Source of the DNA: Acidovorax facilis | GTDB lineage: Bacteria; Pseudomonadota; Gammaproteobacteria; Burkholderiales; Burkholderiaceae_C | DNA: 64,000 nucleotides | Direction of reading: 5' to 3' | NCBI RefSeq assembly: GCF_023913775.1 | Contig: NZ_JAMXAX010000006.1 | Location: 1-64,000, forward strand | Shown here: one piece after another, positions 1-8,638 of the stretch | Position numbering within the stretch: the first letter of the stretch is position 1 | How the letters are laid out: every line of letters begins with the position of its first letter | Program-made: the position numbers and the translations under genes | Notes under the pieces: generated by a model | Databases searched by the model: none | Seen by the model: only the letters and a program-made list of their open reading frames with translations | What the model was told of the DNA's origin: nothing

Positions 1-3
1 CCC

Positions 4-888
4 ATGCGCGATGGCGTGGGCCCCAGCTGCGTGGTGCTGCCCAGCCAGGGGCAGGGCAGCATGCTGGACTTTCTGGCGCAGCGTCTGCCCGTCGTGACCC
101 GCGACGAATGGCTGCAGCGTATGCAGGCGGGGGATGTGGTGGACGAACGCGGGGAGCCCGTGTCGCCCGGGCGGCCGTTTGAAGGCAGCTTGCGCGTGTA
201 CTACTACCGCAGCCTGCCCGCAGAGCCCGCCTTGCCTTTCACAGAAACGGTGCTGTACCAGGACGAGCACCTCGTGGTGGCCGACAAGCCCCATTTCATG
301 CCCGTGACACCGTCGGGCCGCTATCTGCACAACACACTGCTGGTGCGCCTCAAGCGACAGCTGGGGTTGCCTGAACTGTCGCCCCTGCACCGCATCGACC
401 GGGACACGGCGGGGCTGGTGCTGCTGTCGGTGCAGCAGCGCACACGCGGGGCCTACCAGGCGCTGTTCCGTGACAAGCAGATCACCAAACATTACGACGC
501 GATTGCGCCGTGGCGCGAAGACCTCGTGTTCCCGCGCGAACACATGAGCCGCCTGGAGGAAAGCCCTCAGTTCTTTCGCATGCAGGAAGTGCCCGGCGAG
601 CCCAACAGCCACACGCAGATGCAGATGCTGGAGGTGGCAAGGTCTGGCGCCTGGGCCCGGTACCGCCTCATGCCGATCACCGGCAAGCGGCACCAACTGC
701 GCATACACATGGCCGCGCTGGGCCTGCCCCTGCGCAACGACCCGTTCTATCCGGTGGTCAACGATCCTCCCGAAGGGGACTACTCGCGCCCTCTGCAACT
801 GCTGGCGCGGTCCTTGGCCTTTGTCGACCCGGTATCGGGTGCGCAGCGGATGTTCGAGAGCAGACGCCGCCTGCGTCTGGAAGACTAG
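4..888 (+). CDS. RluA-family pseudouridine synthase
   Basis: This protein probably isomerises uridine to pseudouridine in rRNA or tRNA. The family motif HRIDRDTAG places the catalytic Asp at residue 132. It is followed by the usual family segments, including GKRHQLRIHMAALGLPL near residue 225. The first 75 residues resemble a short S4-like RNA-binding lead-in. The frame is open to the first base of the window, so the true start may lie upstream and the length (294 aa from the ATG at 4) is a minimum. It is an ordinary chromosomal gene outside the ICE and convergent with the next gene. The exact subfamily (RluA, RluC or RluD) cannot be set from the sequence alone. Confidence 0.85.
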   Translation: MRDGVGPSCVVLPSQGQGSMLDFLAQRLPVVTRDEWLQRMQAGDVVDERGEPVSPGRPFEGSLRVYYYRSLPAEPALPFTETVLYQDEHLVVADKPHFMPVTPSGRYLHNTLLVRLKRQLGLPELSPLHRIDRDTAGLVLLSVQQRTRGAYQALFRDKQITKHYDAIAPWREDLVFPREHMSRLEESPQFFRMQEVPGEPNSHTQMQMLEVARSGAWARYRLMPITGKRHQLRIHMAALGLPLRNDPFYPVVNDPPEGDYSRPLQLLARSLAFVDPVSGAQRMFESRRRLRLED

Positions 889-945
889 GATTTATCGATG
901 GTGTCTGCCATTGCGCAGTTCAATCTGGGTGGCGCCAGTGCCAAC

Positions 946-1023
946 CCCGGTTTGCCAAACCGGGCGCGTGGGGGCTTCCGCAACCCGGCAATCTCCGGCT
1001 GAACGCCCGCACACTCGCGGGCG
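946..1023. terminator. Paired hairpins between convergent genes
   Basis: Two perfect hairpins lie between the converging pseudouridine synthase and the small conserved gene. One is CCCGGTTT/AAACCGGG with a 3-nt loop (946-964). The other is CGCCCGC/GCGGGCG with a 6-nt loop (1004-1023). Neither is followed by a clear T-run, so a terminator role is inferred from position and stem strength. Confidence 0.4.
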
Positions 1024-1048
1024 CTAGCGGAGCTTCGCTATGGCAGGA

Positions 1049-1411
1049 TCAGCGAAACGGAATGGGCTTGCCCTTGGCAGGCGCGCTTTTTGGAAGCCGT
1101 GAATTGAAGAATTCAGCCAATGCCCGCTGGGTGTCGGGATGCAGCCGCCATGCGGTCCAGCCCAGGCCGATACTGCGCAGGTACACGGTGACGTGCGCGT
1201 CTTCCAGCGGGTACTGGATGGCGAGCGTGGGGTTGTCCTGCGACATCGTCGGAACTCCGGCTCCATTGCTGTCCTGGGGGGCCGGGGTGACTTCGGGCGT
1301 CATCTGCGAGCGCAACATGGCCAACTCACGAATCAGATTTTCGATCTCTGGCGCTGTGAGCGTTTTGTTGATTGCCAGGGTGGCCTGCGTGCGGTCGTCG
1401 CTCAGTTGCAT
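1049..1411 (-). CDS. Conserved hypothetical protein (120 aa)
   Basis: This is a small soluble protein that I do not assign to a named family. The start at 1411 is preferred over upstream methionines because AAGGA lies about 8 nt before the ATG. The protein is acidic and Thr/Pro-rich in the middle. Its C-terminal half contains VYLRSIGLGWTAWRLHPDT and ends in a Lys/Pro tail. It has no signal peptide or membrane segment. It lies between the pseudouridine synthase and the tRNA-Gly gene, on the chromosomal side of the ICE boundary. Confidence 0.6.
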   Translation of the reverse strand: MQLSDDRTQATLAINKTLTAPEIENLIRELAMLRSQMTPEVTPAPQDSNGAGVPTMSQDNPTLAIQYPLEDAHVTVYLRSIGLGWTAWRLHPDTQRALAEFFNSRLPKSAPAKGKPIPFR

Positions 1412-1521
1412 GGGGCTTTTCCTTCTTTCGCGGGTAGTTGTGAAGGCTCCATTGTGCTGCCTTCGGTCTGCATCCCGCCGAAGGGGCGCAAACATGGGAC
1501 GCAAGCCTCTGGCCAAACCCG

Positions 1522-1550
1522 TTTCGGGCGCGCCGCCGCGTGGCTACAAT
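1522..1550 (+). promoter_or_regulatory. Putative sigma-70 promoter for tRNA-Gly
   Basis: TACAAT (1545-1550) in the context TGGCTACAAT is a good -10 element. TTTCGG (1522-1527) lies 17 nt upstream as a weak -35. The tRNA begins about 95 nt downstream. A small hairpin CCGTTG/CAACGG (1618-1634) lies in the leader. Confidence 0.4.
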
Positions 1551-1644
1551 ACGGCTGCTGATGAAACTCTGGCGCGGCAGCTGCCAACCCGGTGTTTTCA
1601 CAGGCCTCACTGAAATACCGTTGTCCATCAACGGCTTACAGAAG

Positions 1645-1718
1645 GCGGGTGTAGTTCAATGGTAGAACGGCAGCTTCCCAAGCTTCATACGAGGGTTCGA
1701 TTCCCTTCACCCGCTCCA
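1645..1718 (+). tRNA. tRNA-Gly (anticodon CCC)
   Basis: A full cloverleaf is visible. The acceptor GCGGGTG (1645-1651) pairs with CACCCGC (1708-1714), a discriminator T and encoded CCA follow, and the T-arm is GAGGGTTCGATTCCCTT-like. The anticodon loop TTCCCAA (1675-1681) gives anticodon CCC at 1677-1679. The anticodon stem GCAGC/GCTTC has one C-T mismatch (1671 with 1685), which is unusual. The 3' end is the ICE attachment site, and integration rebuilds the gene end. Confidence 0.9.
1701..1718 (+). other. Putative ICE attachment site within tRNA 3' end
   Basis: The last 18 nt of tRNA-Gly, including CCA, correspond in position to the 18-bp direct repeat used by clc-family ICEs at tRNA-Gly genes. 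The integrase gene starts about 240 nt inside. The partner repeat is not in this window, as expected if the element extends beyond 64 kb. Confidence 0.6.
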
Positions 1719-1728
1719 CTGCATCAAT

Positions 1729-1750
1729 CTGCGGACTTCCGCAGAAGTCC
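1729..1750. promoter_or_regulatory. Inverted repeats just inside the att site
   Basis: CTGCGGA-CT-TCCGCAG is a perfect 7-bp inverted repeat (1729-1744). It overlaps a second one, GGACTT/AAGTCC (1733-1750), and begins 11 nt after the tRNA CCA. The location suits a recombinase or excisionase arm site or an operator for the integrase promoter. The function is inferred from position only. Confidence 0.35.
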
Positions 1751-1956
1751 AAGAGAGTCTGCAAGTCGTTGCCACACAAAGACTTTTCCTCTCTTTGACG
1801 TTCTGCCGTGGTCCACTGCGATCCGCCTACAGCCGGGACTTTTGAGTCCATAAACAAGTCCATTTTTGAGGGCGCGGCTGATTCCGGATTGTTGATGGAG
1901 GGGCGAGGTCGACGTGACCAGTATCTGGTTCCTGACTCATGTTCAGGAGCAAGAGC

Positions 1957-3810
1957 ATGGCACTCTCAGACCTGGCCGTTCGGCAGGCCAAGGCAACTGG
2001 CAAGGCATACACCCTTCCCGACTTGGATGGCCTCTCCCTGGCCGTCACGGCTGCAGGGGGCAGGACTTGGCACTACCGCTACTACTGGGCGGGCAAGCAG
2101 AAGCGGATGTCGCTCGGCACCTACCCGGAGGTGACGCTTCGCGAGGCCCGCAGCCTACGCGATGAAGCGCGCGCCCTGCTGGCCAAAGGCATCAATCCTC
2201 GCGTTCACCGCAAGCAGAAGCGCACCGCTGTCCGGCTCGCCGACGAAAACACCTTCGAGGCGGTGTATCGCAAGTGGCTCAAGCATCGCGGGCTCAGCCT
2301 CAAGGAAGGCCGGCAGACGACCCTCTCGATACTTCCGCGCATCTTCGACAAGGATGTGTTGCCGACCTTGGGCAAGCGGTCGATCTATGAGATCAAGCGT
2401 CCCGACCTCTTGGAGGTGATCGCCAGAATCGAGAAACGCAGGGCGCTCTCCGTCGCCGAGAAAGTCAGGGCGTGGTTCAACCAACTGTTCCGCTACGCAC
2501 TGGTGATCGTGCCGGGCCTGGAGCAGAACCCTGCCTCCGATCTCGACGTGGTGGCGCTGCCACTGCCGCCCGTCAACCACAACCCGTTCCTGCGCATGGC
2601 CGAGTTGCCAAAGCTGCTGCAGAGGCTGCGCAGCTATCGCGGCAGGCGGCAGACCCAGCTCGGGCTGCGGCTATTGCTGCTGACCGGCGTGCGAACCGGA
2701 GAGCTGCGACAGGCGATGCCGGATCAATTCGACCTGGACCGTGGGCTGTGGATCATCCCGCCCGACGTCGTGAAGCAACTCCAGGTGGATATGCGCAAGA
2801 AGCGGCAGCAGCCGAAGGACATCCCGCCATACATCGTGCCGCTGTCGATTCAGGCCGTGGAGATCGTCCGGCACCTGCTGGATGAGTTCAAGCCGGCGCA
2901 GCGCTACCTGTTCCGGCACGACAGCGACTTGAAGAAGCGCATCAGCGAGAACACGCTCAATGGTGCGCTCAAACGCATGGGCTATCAGGAACGCCTGACC
3001 GGACACGGTATCCGTGGCACGATGTCCACTGCGCTCAACGAGATCGGCTACCCGAAGGTCTGGGTGGATGCGCAGCTCTCGCATGTCGATCCCAACAAGG
3101 TCAGCGCGACCTACAACCATGCCGAGTACGTGGAGCAGCGTCGTCGCATGATGCAGGACTGGGCCGATCGACTCGACCTCTTCGAGCAGAGCCAGGTCGA
3201 GGCGGCCAGCATGCCGCTCACCGTGCATCTGGAAGGCGTGCCCGCATTCCCGAGTGAGCAAACCGCAAGCGCACCCTCCACGCCGGTTGCCGCTTCGCCA
3301 ATCCTGCTCGTGACGAAGCCGGGTGACGCCATGCCGTTGGTTTCTGCCGCCGCGCATCGGCTGCCGGCGGTTCCACCCCCTCGATCGGCCGCGCCGCTGG
3401 TGCCTTCGGACATTCAGCGCGAGAGGATGGAGCTGTTCGATGTCTTCGAAGCGCCGCACAACCTCCCCGTCGCTGCGTTTGCCAAGATGGCGGGCAAATC
3501 CCGCAGATGGATCAGCTACGAGATCAAGGCGGGCAACTTGCTGGCGTTGAACGTAGGCAACCGCGGCCAGCGCGTGCCGGACTGGCACCTCGACCCACTC
3601 AAGCACGAGCTGATCCAGTCCGTCCTGAAGCTGACCAGGGGTGCGGACCCCTGGCAGATCTACCATGCACTGCTGCAACCGCGCTCGATGCTGCGGGAGC
3701 GTTCGGCACTGGAGGGTGTGACTGCCAGCAATCTCGACAAGCTCGTCATGGCCGTGAGCACAGCCGTGAAGGAAAGCGAATGGACCCCGCAACGAGTCGG
3801 GGCTGCCTAG
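1957..3810 (+). CDS. int: P4-type tyrosine integrase of the ICE
   Basis: This is the site-specific recombinase for ICE integration and excision at tRNA-Gly. The start at 1957 is chosen over an upstream ATG because AGGAG sits 7-8 nt before it. The encoded N-terminus MALSDLAVRQAKATGK is the usual DUF4102 arm-binding domain. Catalytic residues are visible: R246 (TGVRTGEL), H350 and R353 (HGIRG), H376 (QLSHVD) and Y386 (TYNHAEY). A roughly 200-residue extension follows the catalytic domain, as in the long IntB13-type integrases (617 aa here). It is transcribed away from the tRNA into the element. The next gene is convergent. Confidence 0.93.
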   Translation: MALSDLAVRQAKATGKAYTLPDLDGLSLAVTAAGGRTWHYRYYWAGKQKRMSLGTYPEVTLREARSLRDEARALLAKGINPRVHRKQKRTAVRLADENTFEAVYRKWLKHRGLSLKEGRQTTLSILPRIFDKDVLPTLGKRSIYEIKRPDLLEVIARIEKRRALSVAEKVRAWFNQLFRYALVIVPGLEQNPASDLDVVALPLPPVNHNPFLRMAELPKLLQRLRSYRGRRQTQLGLRLLLLTGVRTGELRQAMPDQFDLDRGLWIIPPDVVKQLQVDMRKKRQQPKDIPPYIVPLSIQAVEIVRHLLDEFKPAQRYLFRHDSDLKKRISENTLNGALKRMGYQERLTGHGIRGTMSTALNEIGYPKVWVDAQLSHVDPNKVSATYNHAEYVEQRRRMMQDWADRLDLFEQSQVEAASMPLTVHLEGVPAFPSEQTASAPSTPVAASPILLVTKPGDAMPLVSAAAHRLPAVPPPRSAAPLVPSDIQRERMELFDVFEAPHNLPVAAFAKMAGKSRRWISYEIKAGNLLALNVGNRGQRVPDWHLDPLKHELIQSVLKLTRGADPWQIYHALLQPRSMLRERSALEGVTASNLDKLVMAVSTAVKESEWTPQRVGAA

Positions 3811-3855
3811 CAACAGGTGCGGGATCGTGGCGAAACCGCGATCCCCGCGCGTCTG

Positions 3856-4632
3856 TCAGGACACCAAGCGCGCGCGGCGGGCGAATCTTGCCTGGGTGTC
3901 CGACAAGGAAGCGTTGCGACGGAGCAGGTAAGCCATCACGATCGTTGGTGCGCCCGCCAGCGGCCGCACGGCGATACCTCGGCGTAGGTAGCTCGCCAGT
4001 CTCGCGGCAGGCGCAATGGCGATCCCGTACCCGGCGGCAACCAGCGTCATTGCCACGTCGAATGTCTCCACCGTTTGCTCTCGCTCTTGCAGCGCGTTCT
4101 CGAACACGCGCTGCACGGTCATGCGCCATGGTTCATCGGCGGTGGACTGCGAGCAGATCGAGGGCTGCTTGAGCACTTCCTGGCACGGCACTTCACGGTA
4201 GGCCAGCAGGTGGGAGCGCTTGGCCACGGCGACCGCCAGCGTGTCATGCCACAGCGGCTCGCATATCCAGCCAGGCCACTGCCAGGCAGCCGCAGACAGG
4301 GCGAAGTCGAAGCCGTCGCCCGGCAGCTCCGCGCCTCGACCGGGATCTGTCCATCCGGCCAGGACGGCATGGGTCTCCGGCTCTTCGGCACGCTGCAGGG
4401 CGAGCACGTCGGCGAGTTGGGGAGGCACCCATTCGCCGAGGACGGCCATGCGAATTTCGGCGGTGATGTCACTCGATTCCACGTCCAGCTCTCCCCAGGC
4501 GGTGAACTCGTCGCAACTGATCTCGAAACCGTTGAATGAGTTAAGTTTAACGTGGTTTAAATATTGACCATGTTCGACGCTTTTGGCAATGCAAAAGCGA
4601 TCGATCCAAAGAGGCCGCCCCACCGGCACCAC
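3856..4632 (-). CDS. LysR-type substrate-binding domain protein without HTH
   Basis: From about residue 45 the protein looks like a LysR effector-binding domain (GELDVESSDITAEI, then a periplasmic-binding-like fold with ETFDVAMTLVAAGYGIAIAP). The N-terminal winged helix-turn-helix expected of a full LysR regulator is absent. The start is uncertain: the only upstream ATG (4632) overlaps the divergent XRE gene by about 44 nt, and no internal ATG is well placed. It may be a truncated regulator, or a stand-alone ligand-binding protein retained near the integrase. It is convergent with int, with only 45 nt between the stops. Confidence 0.6.
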   Translation of the reverse strand: MVPVGRPLWIDRFCIAKSVEHGQYLNHVKLNSFNGFEISCDEFTAWGELDVESSDITAEIRMAVLGEWVPPQLADVLALQRAEEPETHAVLAGWTDPGRGAELPGDGFDFALSAAAWQWPGWICEPLWHDTLAVAVAKRSHLLAYREVPCQEVLKQPSICSQSTADEPWRMTVQRVFENALQEREQTVETFDVAMTLVAAGYGIAIAPAARLASYLRRGIAVRPLAGAPTIVMAYLLRRNASLSDTQARFARRARLVS

Positions 4633-4888
4633 TACCTATGAAGCGGAACCAGCCATCGCGTTTGGGGCTGCCGTGCGGGAAGAAAGAACCAACCAGGGTA
4701 TCGCTCAGGAAACGCTGGCCCACATGGCCGGCATCGAACGGTCGCACATGGGCAAGATCGAGCGCGGCGAGCATGTCCCCACGCTCCCTCTCATCCTCAG
4801 GATCGCCCGTGCGCTGAAATGCAGTTCCGCCCACTTGATGACTCTGACCGAAGCCAAGCTGGCAGAGTCGGCCCCATCCGCGGATTGA
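4589..4888 (+). CDS. XRE-family helix-turn-helix regulator
   Basis: This is a small (99 aa) cytoplasmic DNA-binding protein with a Cro/CI-type HTH over residues 25-80 (REERTNQGIAQETLAHMAG, then GKIERGEHVPTLPLILRIA). ATG 4589 is preferred to the TTG at 4583, although no strong ribosome-binding site precedes it. It is divergent from, and overlaps the 5' end of, the LysR-like gene, and it is convergent with the relaxase gene. It probably regulates ICE genes near the integrase. The target is unknown. Confidence 0.75.
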   Translation: MQKRSIQRGRPTGTTTYEAEPAIAFGAAVREERTNQGIAQETLAHMAGIERSHMGKIERGEHVPTLPLILRIARALKCSSAHLMTLTEAKLAESAPSAD

Positions 4889-4914
4889 AGCCGGCCTGCG
4901 CAGCGGCCGCATGC

Positions 4915-6763
4915 CTACCCCTGATCGTCGTTGTCCTTGCCCCCAAGGGCTGAATCTTCGCTCTTTGCGGCCTCGTTGAGTAGCCGCAGGTAAGGGTTGT
5001 CTGGCGGCGTCTCCCGGAACAGCGCATCCGGGCTGGCGAGCAGATAGCCGTGCAGCCGGCGCGACTTGCGCGGCCCGGTGACTTCGCAGGTCCAGATGTT
5101 CAGCCCACTGGGCTGCTTGCGGTGCTGCCCCAGCTTCTCGAAGCGCTTCTGTACCCACTGCCAACCCTCCAGCTTCTCCTGCTTGGCCAGCGCGGCGACT
5201 TGAAGGTACTCCTGCGCGTAGCGCTGGAACACGCCGGGGCTGACGAGGTAGGTCGTACCGGCGACGGTATGCACTAGGGCCTTGGCGTCGTTGATGATGA
5301 GCTTGCGCGTCTGGATGCCCTGACGTAGCCAGGCCATGAAGTGCGCCCCGGAGGGCTCCGCGCGATCCTGGGAAGGCGCGAGGCTCATCTGCGGCGGGGG
5401 CACGGTCGAAGGGGCCGACTCGGCCTCGGCAACCGGGCAACGCGGGATCTCCGGTGCCGTGGGGGGGGGCGGTGTCGCCCAGCAGGTCGAGCAGCGCGGC
5501 CACGCCGGTGTCTGTGGCTGCGGATGCGATCGGCGCCTTGCTCGCGGGTGCAGCTTCGATGCCTTCCACGTGCGGCCCATCGGCCACCGCCGGCGGCGTC
5601 TGCTCCGCCTGTTCCTCTTCGAGCTGCACACGGCCTGCGAACGGCGCCGGCCGGTCGACGGCATCCCAGATCATCGCCGGCGAGAGTTTCAGGAAGGTGA
5701 ATGCGTACGACCAGCCGGCGTCGCTGGTGACGGCAGCCTTCCAGATCGCCTTGCCATCCGGCGTCGGTTGCACGATGCCGTGATCCTGCAGCACGTTGAA
5801 CACCGCCGTATTGCTCGCCGGGATGCCGTCGATGCCCTGCGACAGCAGATGTGCGCGCAGCTTGTCGGAGACGGTCTTGCTCACCAGCCAAAGGGCGTCT
5901 TGGGTCAGCCAACCGTCCGCCGGGCCGGCCTGGTTCAACTTGAACTCTTCCTTGAGCAGGTAGCGCAAGCCGTCGAGCAATTTGCGTTGCAGCGCATGCT
6001 TGGGCGCCGCCAGCGCCTTGCTGGGATCGCCGCCGAGTTCCTGGGCGACTGATGCCTGGTCGGCCTGCACGACCAGCTCGCCGAGCGTGCCGGCGTGCTC
6101 GTACTGGCCTGCCAGCACGTACAGCAGCGCGGCCCAGAGGTCGGGATAGCCGCTGAGCCAGTCGAAGATGTCCCGATCGAGAAGGCGCACGTAGAGCAGC
6201 CCGGTGGCGGCGCTGTGCAGGCGGTACTCGCGCTCCTTTCGGTAACGGAAGCGGTAGGGCTTTCGCAGTGGGCCGTGCCAGGGATGCCAAGCGCTGCCGT
6301 CGGCATGCTCGACGTGCAGATCGACCGCGATCTTGCCGATGTCGTGCAGCAGGGCCGCGTAGGCCGTGCCTGCGGTCCAGGCTTCGGCCTGGGCCGCCTG
6401 TGCCTCTGGCGTGACGCCCGCAGGCAGCAGGTAAGACTGCCGCAATTTCAGCGCGTAGGCGACGATCTCCAGGCCGTGGTCCAGCATGCCGCCCGGATAG
6501 GCGTGGTGGTGGCTCTCGGAGGCCGGGAACTGCTGGACCAGCTCGGCGTAGCGCTCCAGTGGGGCGAGGTAGAGCGTGGCGAACTGTCGGCGCGAGAGCG
6601 ATGTGCGCTGCCAGATGTGTTCCAGCAGTTTCTGCCGGCGCGGCGTCGCCAGCAGCGATGCGGCCGACTCCGGCCGCATCAACCCTTTCGGAGTTTCGAT
6701 GGCGGATGTGGGCGGTGTGCCGGCGGTGGGTGGCACCCGTTTGCGCTGGAACAGCGAGAGCAT
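4915..6763 (-). pseudogene. traI: TraI/MobH relaxase, frameshifted at a C9 run
   Basis: This is the relaxase that nicks oriT and pilots the strand in conjugation (TraI_2, PFGI-1 class, TIGR03760-like). The start ATG is at 6763 (MLSLFQRKRVPP). The N-terminal HD-type metal site is clear (HHHAYPGGMLDH near residue 78, LLHDIGKIAVD near 130). The C-terminal TraI_2_C domain (FMAWLRQGIQTRKLIINDAK) is in another frame. The switch occurs at a run of nine C on the coding strand (5461-5469). With 8 or 11 C the two halves join in one frame through a Pro-rich linker, giving about 615 aa. As written, the N-terminal frame misses the C-terminal domain. It could be real inactivation, slippage-regulated expression or a sequencing error. 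Confidence 0.8.
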
Positions 6764-6796
6764 GACGAACCCCGGATGACGGGCTGCTCGGGGGCG

Positions 6797-6895
6797 CCTT
6801 TTGGCCTTTTCAGGATAGGGCCTTTCCCCTTGGCGCCCTTCCCTTGCCCCTTCCCAGCCCTTTGGCCTTTGTCGGAAGCCTTTGGGTATAGGGCC
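6797..6895. other. Repeat-rich gap upstream of traI; candidate oriT
   Basis: Within the 203-nt gap between traI and abiEii there are two imperfect copies of a CTTTTGGCCTTT...ATAGGGCC block (6797-6822 and 6858-6895), each ending in ATAGGGCC, separated by CCCTT-type repeats. In clc-family ICEs the transfer origin lies next to traI, so this is the best oriT candidate in the window. No nic site can be read directly. Confidence 0.35.
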
Positions 6896-6966
6896 GCTGC
6901 TTCGCGGGTGCCACGATGAATGCGGCATGGGGCAATCCCGGCAAGCCGGAAGCTGCGGGATGCTCG

Positions 6967-7887
6967 TCAGCTCTGGCCCAAGCCGGTGTTGAGGGCGGCA
7001 GCTTGCGCTGCGAAGTCGTCGGGACGACGCTTGCGGAAGGTTTCGAGATTGCTCAGCTTCCAGCGCAGTGCCGGCAGTTGAGCGGCGTGCGGGCATTGCA
7101 CCAGCGACCAGTCCGGTTCTGCGCGCACCAGCCCGCTCAGAAACTGCTTGTGCGCGGTGCTCAGTCGCTGTGGCAGCTCGCGCCGCAGCCTGGCGCGAGC
7201 GTCGAGCAGTATCTCCAGGGAGCAGTCCACTTCGGTCATGCCGACAAAGGCCCGCTCGTACTCGCCTGCGATGTCCTTGTCGTTGCCGAACAGCACTTCG
7301 TGGGGCGGCCGGTTGTGGCCCGCCAGATAGATCACGAAGCACTCGACCATGCCGTCGCTGATGTCGCCCGATTCGTAGAGCTGCCACACGTCGAACAGGT
7401 CGCGGGGGTGCTGCCGATCCAGCGCCGCCACCAGCTTGCTGGCGTACAACTCGTCCGGTGCCAGAACCGGCAGCTCGAACTCGACGCCGAACAGATCGCT
7501 GGTCTTGGCGCTCAGCGGCCGCCGCTCGACGGGCAGCACGCTGCCTCGGAACACGACGTTGACCTCGATCTTCACCTGGTTGGCGTCGTTCTCGACGATC
7601 AGCTTGGTGTCCCCCAGGTCCTTGGCGCGAACCAGGCGTGTCTGCACGCCCAGTGGTGCAACGCGCGTGGCGATGGCGGCCAGCTCCTGGTTGATGGCTT
7701 GCAGCGCTTCGTCGCGCGGCGTCTGCCACGGGAGGTACACCACGTCGATGTCTACCGACAGGCGCGGCATGTCCCGCACGAAGAGGTTGATGGCCGTGCC
7801 GCCCTTCATGGCGAAGATGTCATTGGCGAACACGTCGGGCGCGACGGCCAGCAGCAGGCGAACGGTGTCCGCGTAGGTCTTATCCAT
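6967..7887 (-). CDS. abiEii: AbiEii nucleotidyltransferase toxin
   Basis: This is the toxin of the AbiE type IV toxin-antitoxin/abortive-infection family, a DUF1814 nucleotidyltransferase. The nucleotidyltransferase signature is present: MKGGTAINLF (G29-T31), then RLSVDIDVVY (D46, D48). Length (306 aa) is normal for the family. Its start overlaps the end of abiEi by 8 nt, the standard antitoxin-first, coupled arrangement. The pair interrupts the usual traI to DUF3742 order of the ICE, so it is cargo, and it could also stabilise the element. Both genes look intact. Confidence 0.88.
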   Translation of the reverse strand: MDKTYADTVRLLLAVAPDVFANDIFAMKGGTAINLFVRDMPRLSVDIDVVYLPWQTPRDEALQAINQELAAIATRVAPLGVQTRLVRAKDLGDTKLIVENDANQVKIEVNVVFRGSVLPVERRPLSAKTSDLFGVEFELPVLAPDELYASKLVAALDRQHPRDLFDVWQLYESGDISDGMVECFVIYLAGHNRPPHEVLFGNDKDIAGEYERAFVGMTEVDCSLEILLDARARLRRELPQRLSTAHKQFLSGLVRAEPDWSLVQCPHAAQLPALRWKLSNLETFRKRRPDDFAAQAAALNTGLGQS

Positions 7888-8638
7888 GAGGTTTCAGGCT
7901 CAGCAAGGTGCCGTCATCGAACCGGCTCATCCAGCGCGTGTTGCTGCCGGTGCGAACCGGGTACTGCTCCAGTAGAGCATCGACATCCACGAGGCTGGTC
8001 TCGCGCGCCCAGGTGAGGAACAGGCGCACGGCCTTCACGCTGGCGCAGCAGGACAGCAGTTGCCCTAGCAAGTCCTTGCGGGGGGAACGCAGTCCGTCAA
8101 AGAGGTTACGGGCCTCTTCGAGGCTCTGCTTTACGCCGGCTTCGTACAGCATCTCCAGAACGGCACGCTCGGGGGCTGCCACCCGCAGATCCTCGGGCAG
8201 ACCAGGCGGCGTGGTCAGAGTCTTGCCGACCAGCGCCGTGTCCGGCCAGTCGAACAGGCGGGCGTGGACGTAGCGGGCCGGAAAGCGCGAAGTGAACCAG
8301 GCCGGCAACGCGAAACGACCGTCGCCCCACAGCACCAGGACCTCCCGGCTGCCCAGGTTGTGCCGCACGCCCTGCAGGGCCAGGGCGCTCTTGCCGCCGA
8401 CGTGCAGGCCGGGCACTCGCTGTTGCAGGAACTTCAGCGCACCGTAGACCCCGAACTCATCGTTCGGGAAGGCATAGACGCCATGGGCCAGGCGCACGAG
8501 CCACCCGCCGTCGGCATAGTGGGCGGCGAGCTGGGGCGACACCCCGAACTGGCTCAGGGTGGCAAGGTCGAACGGCGCCCCGCGGGGGAGCCCCACTTGC
8601 AGCCGCTTGATTACCTGGTGCCTAGAATTTCCATCCAT
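7880..8638 (-). CDS. abiEi: AbiEi antitoxin / transcriptional repressor
   Basis: This protein neutralises AbiEii and, in characterised members, represses its own operon by binding inverted repeats. The start MDGNSRHQVIKRLQ at 8638 is chosen. An upstream ATG (8707) would add an atypical hydrophobic stretch. The N-terminal winged helix (residues 20-65, ending LVRLAHGVYAFP) is followed by the AbiEi C-terminal domain with APERAVLEML near residue 157. Length 252 aa. Perfect inverted repeats lie immediately upstream. Confidence 0.82.
   Translation of the reverse strand: MDGNSRHQVIKRLQVGLPRGAPFDLATLSQFGVSPQLAAHYADGGWLVRLAHGVYAFPNDEFGVYGALKFLQQRVPGLHVGGKSALALQGVRHNLGSREVLVLWGDGRFALPAWFTSRFPARYVHARLFDWPDTALVGKTLTTPPGLPEDLRVAAPERAVLEMLYEAGVKQSLEEARNLFDGLRSPRKDLLGQLLSCCASVKAVRLFLTWARETSLVDVDALLEQYPVRTGSNTRWMSRFDDGTLLSLKPHG

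Noticed and set aside
2671-3813. 380-codon minus-strand frame over the integrase
   Set aside because: This is a shadow of int. All catalytic residues are on the plus strand.
4547-7729. Very long minus-strand open frame (1060 codons)
   Set aside because: Only about 5465-6763 is the relaxase. The upstream part is Arg/Ala-rich shadow of abiEii, and the part after the C9 run is out-of-frame read-through.
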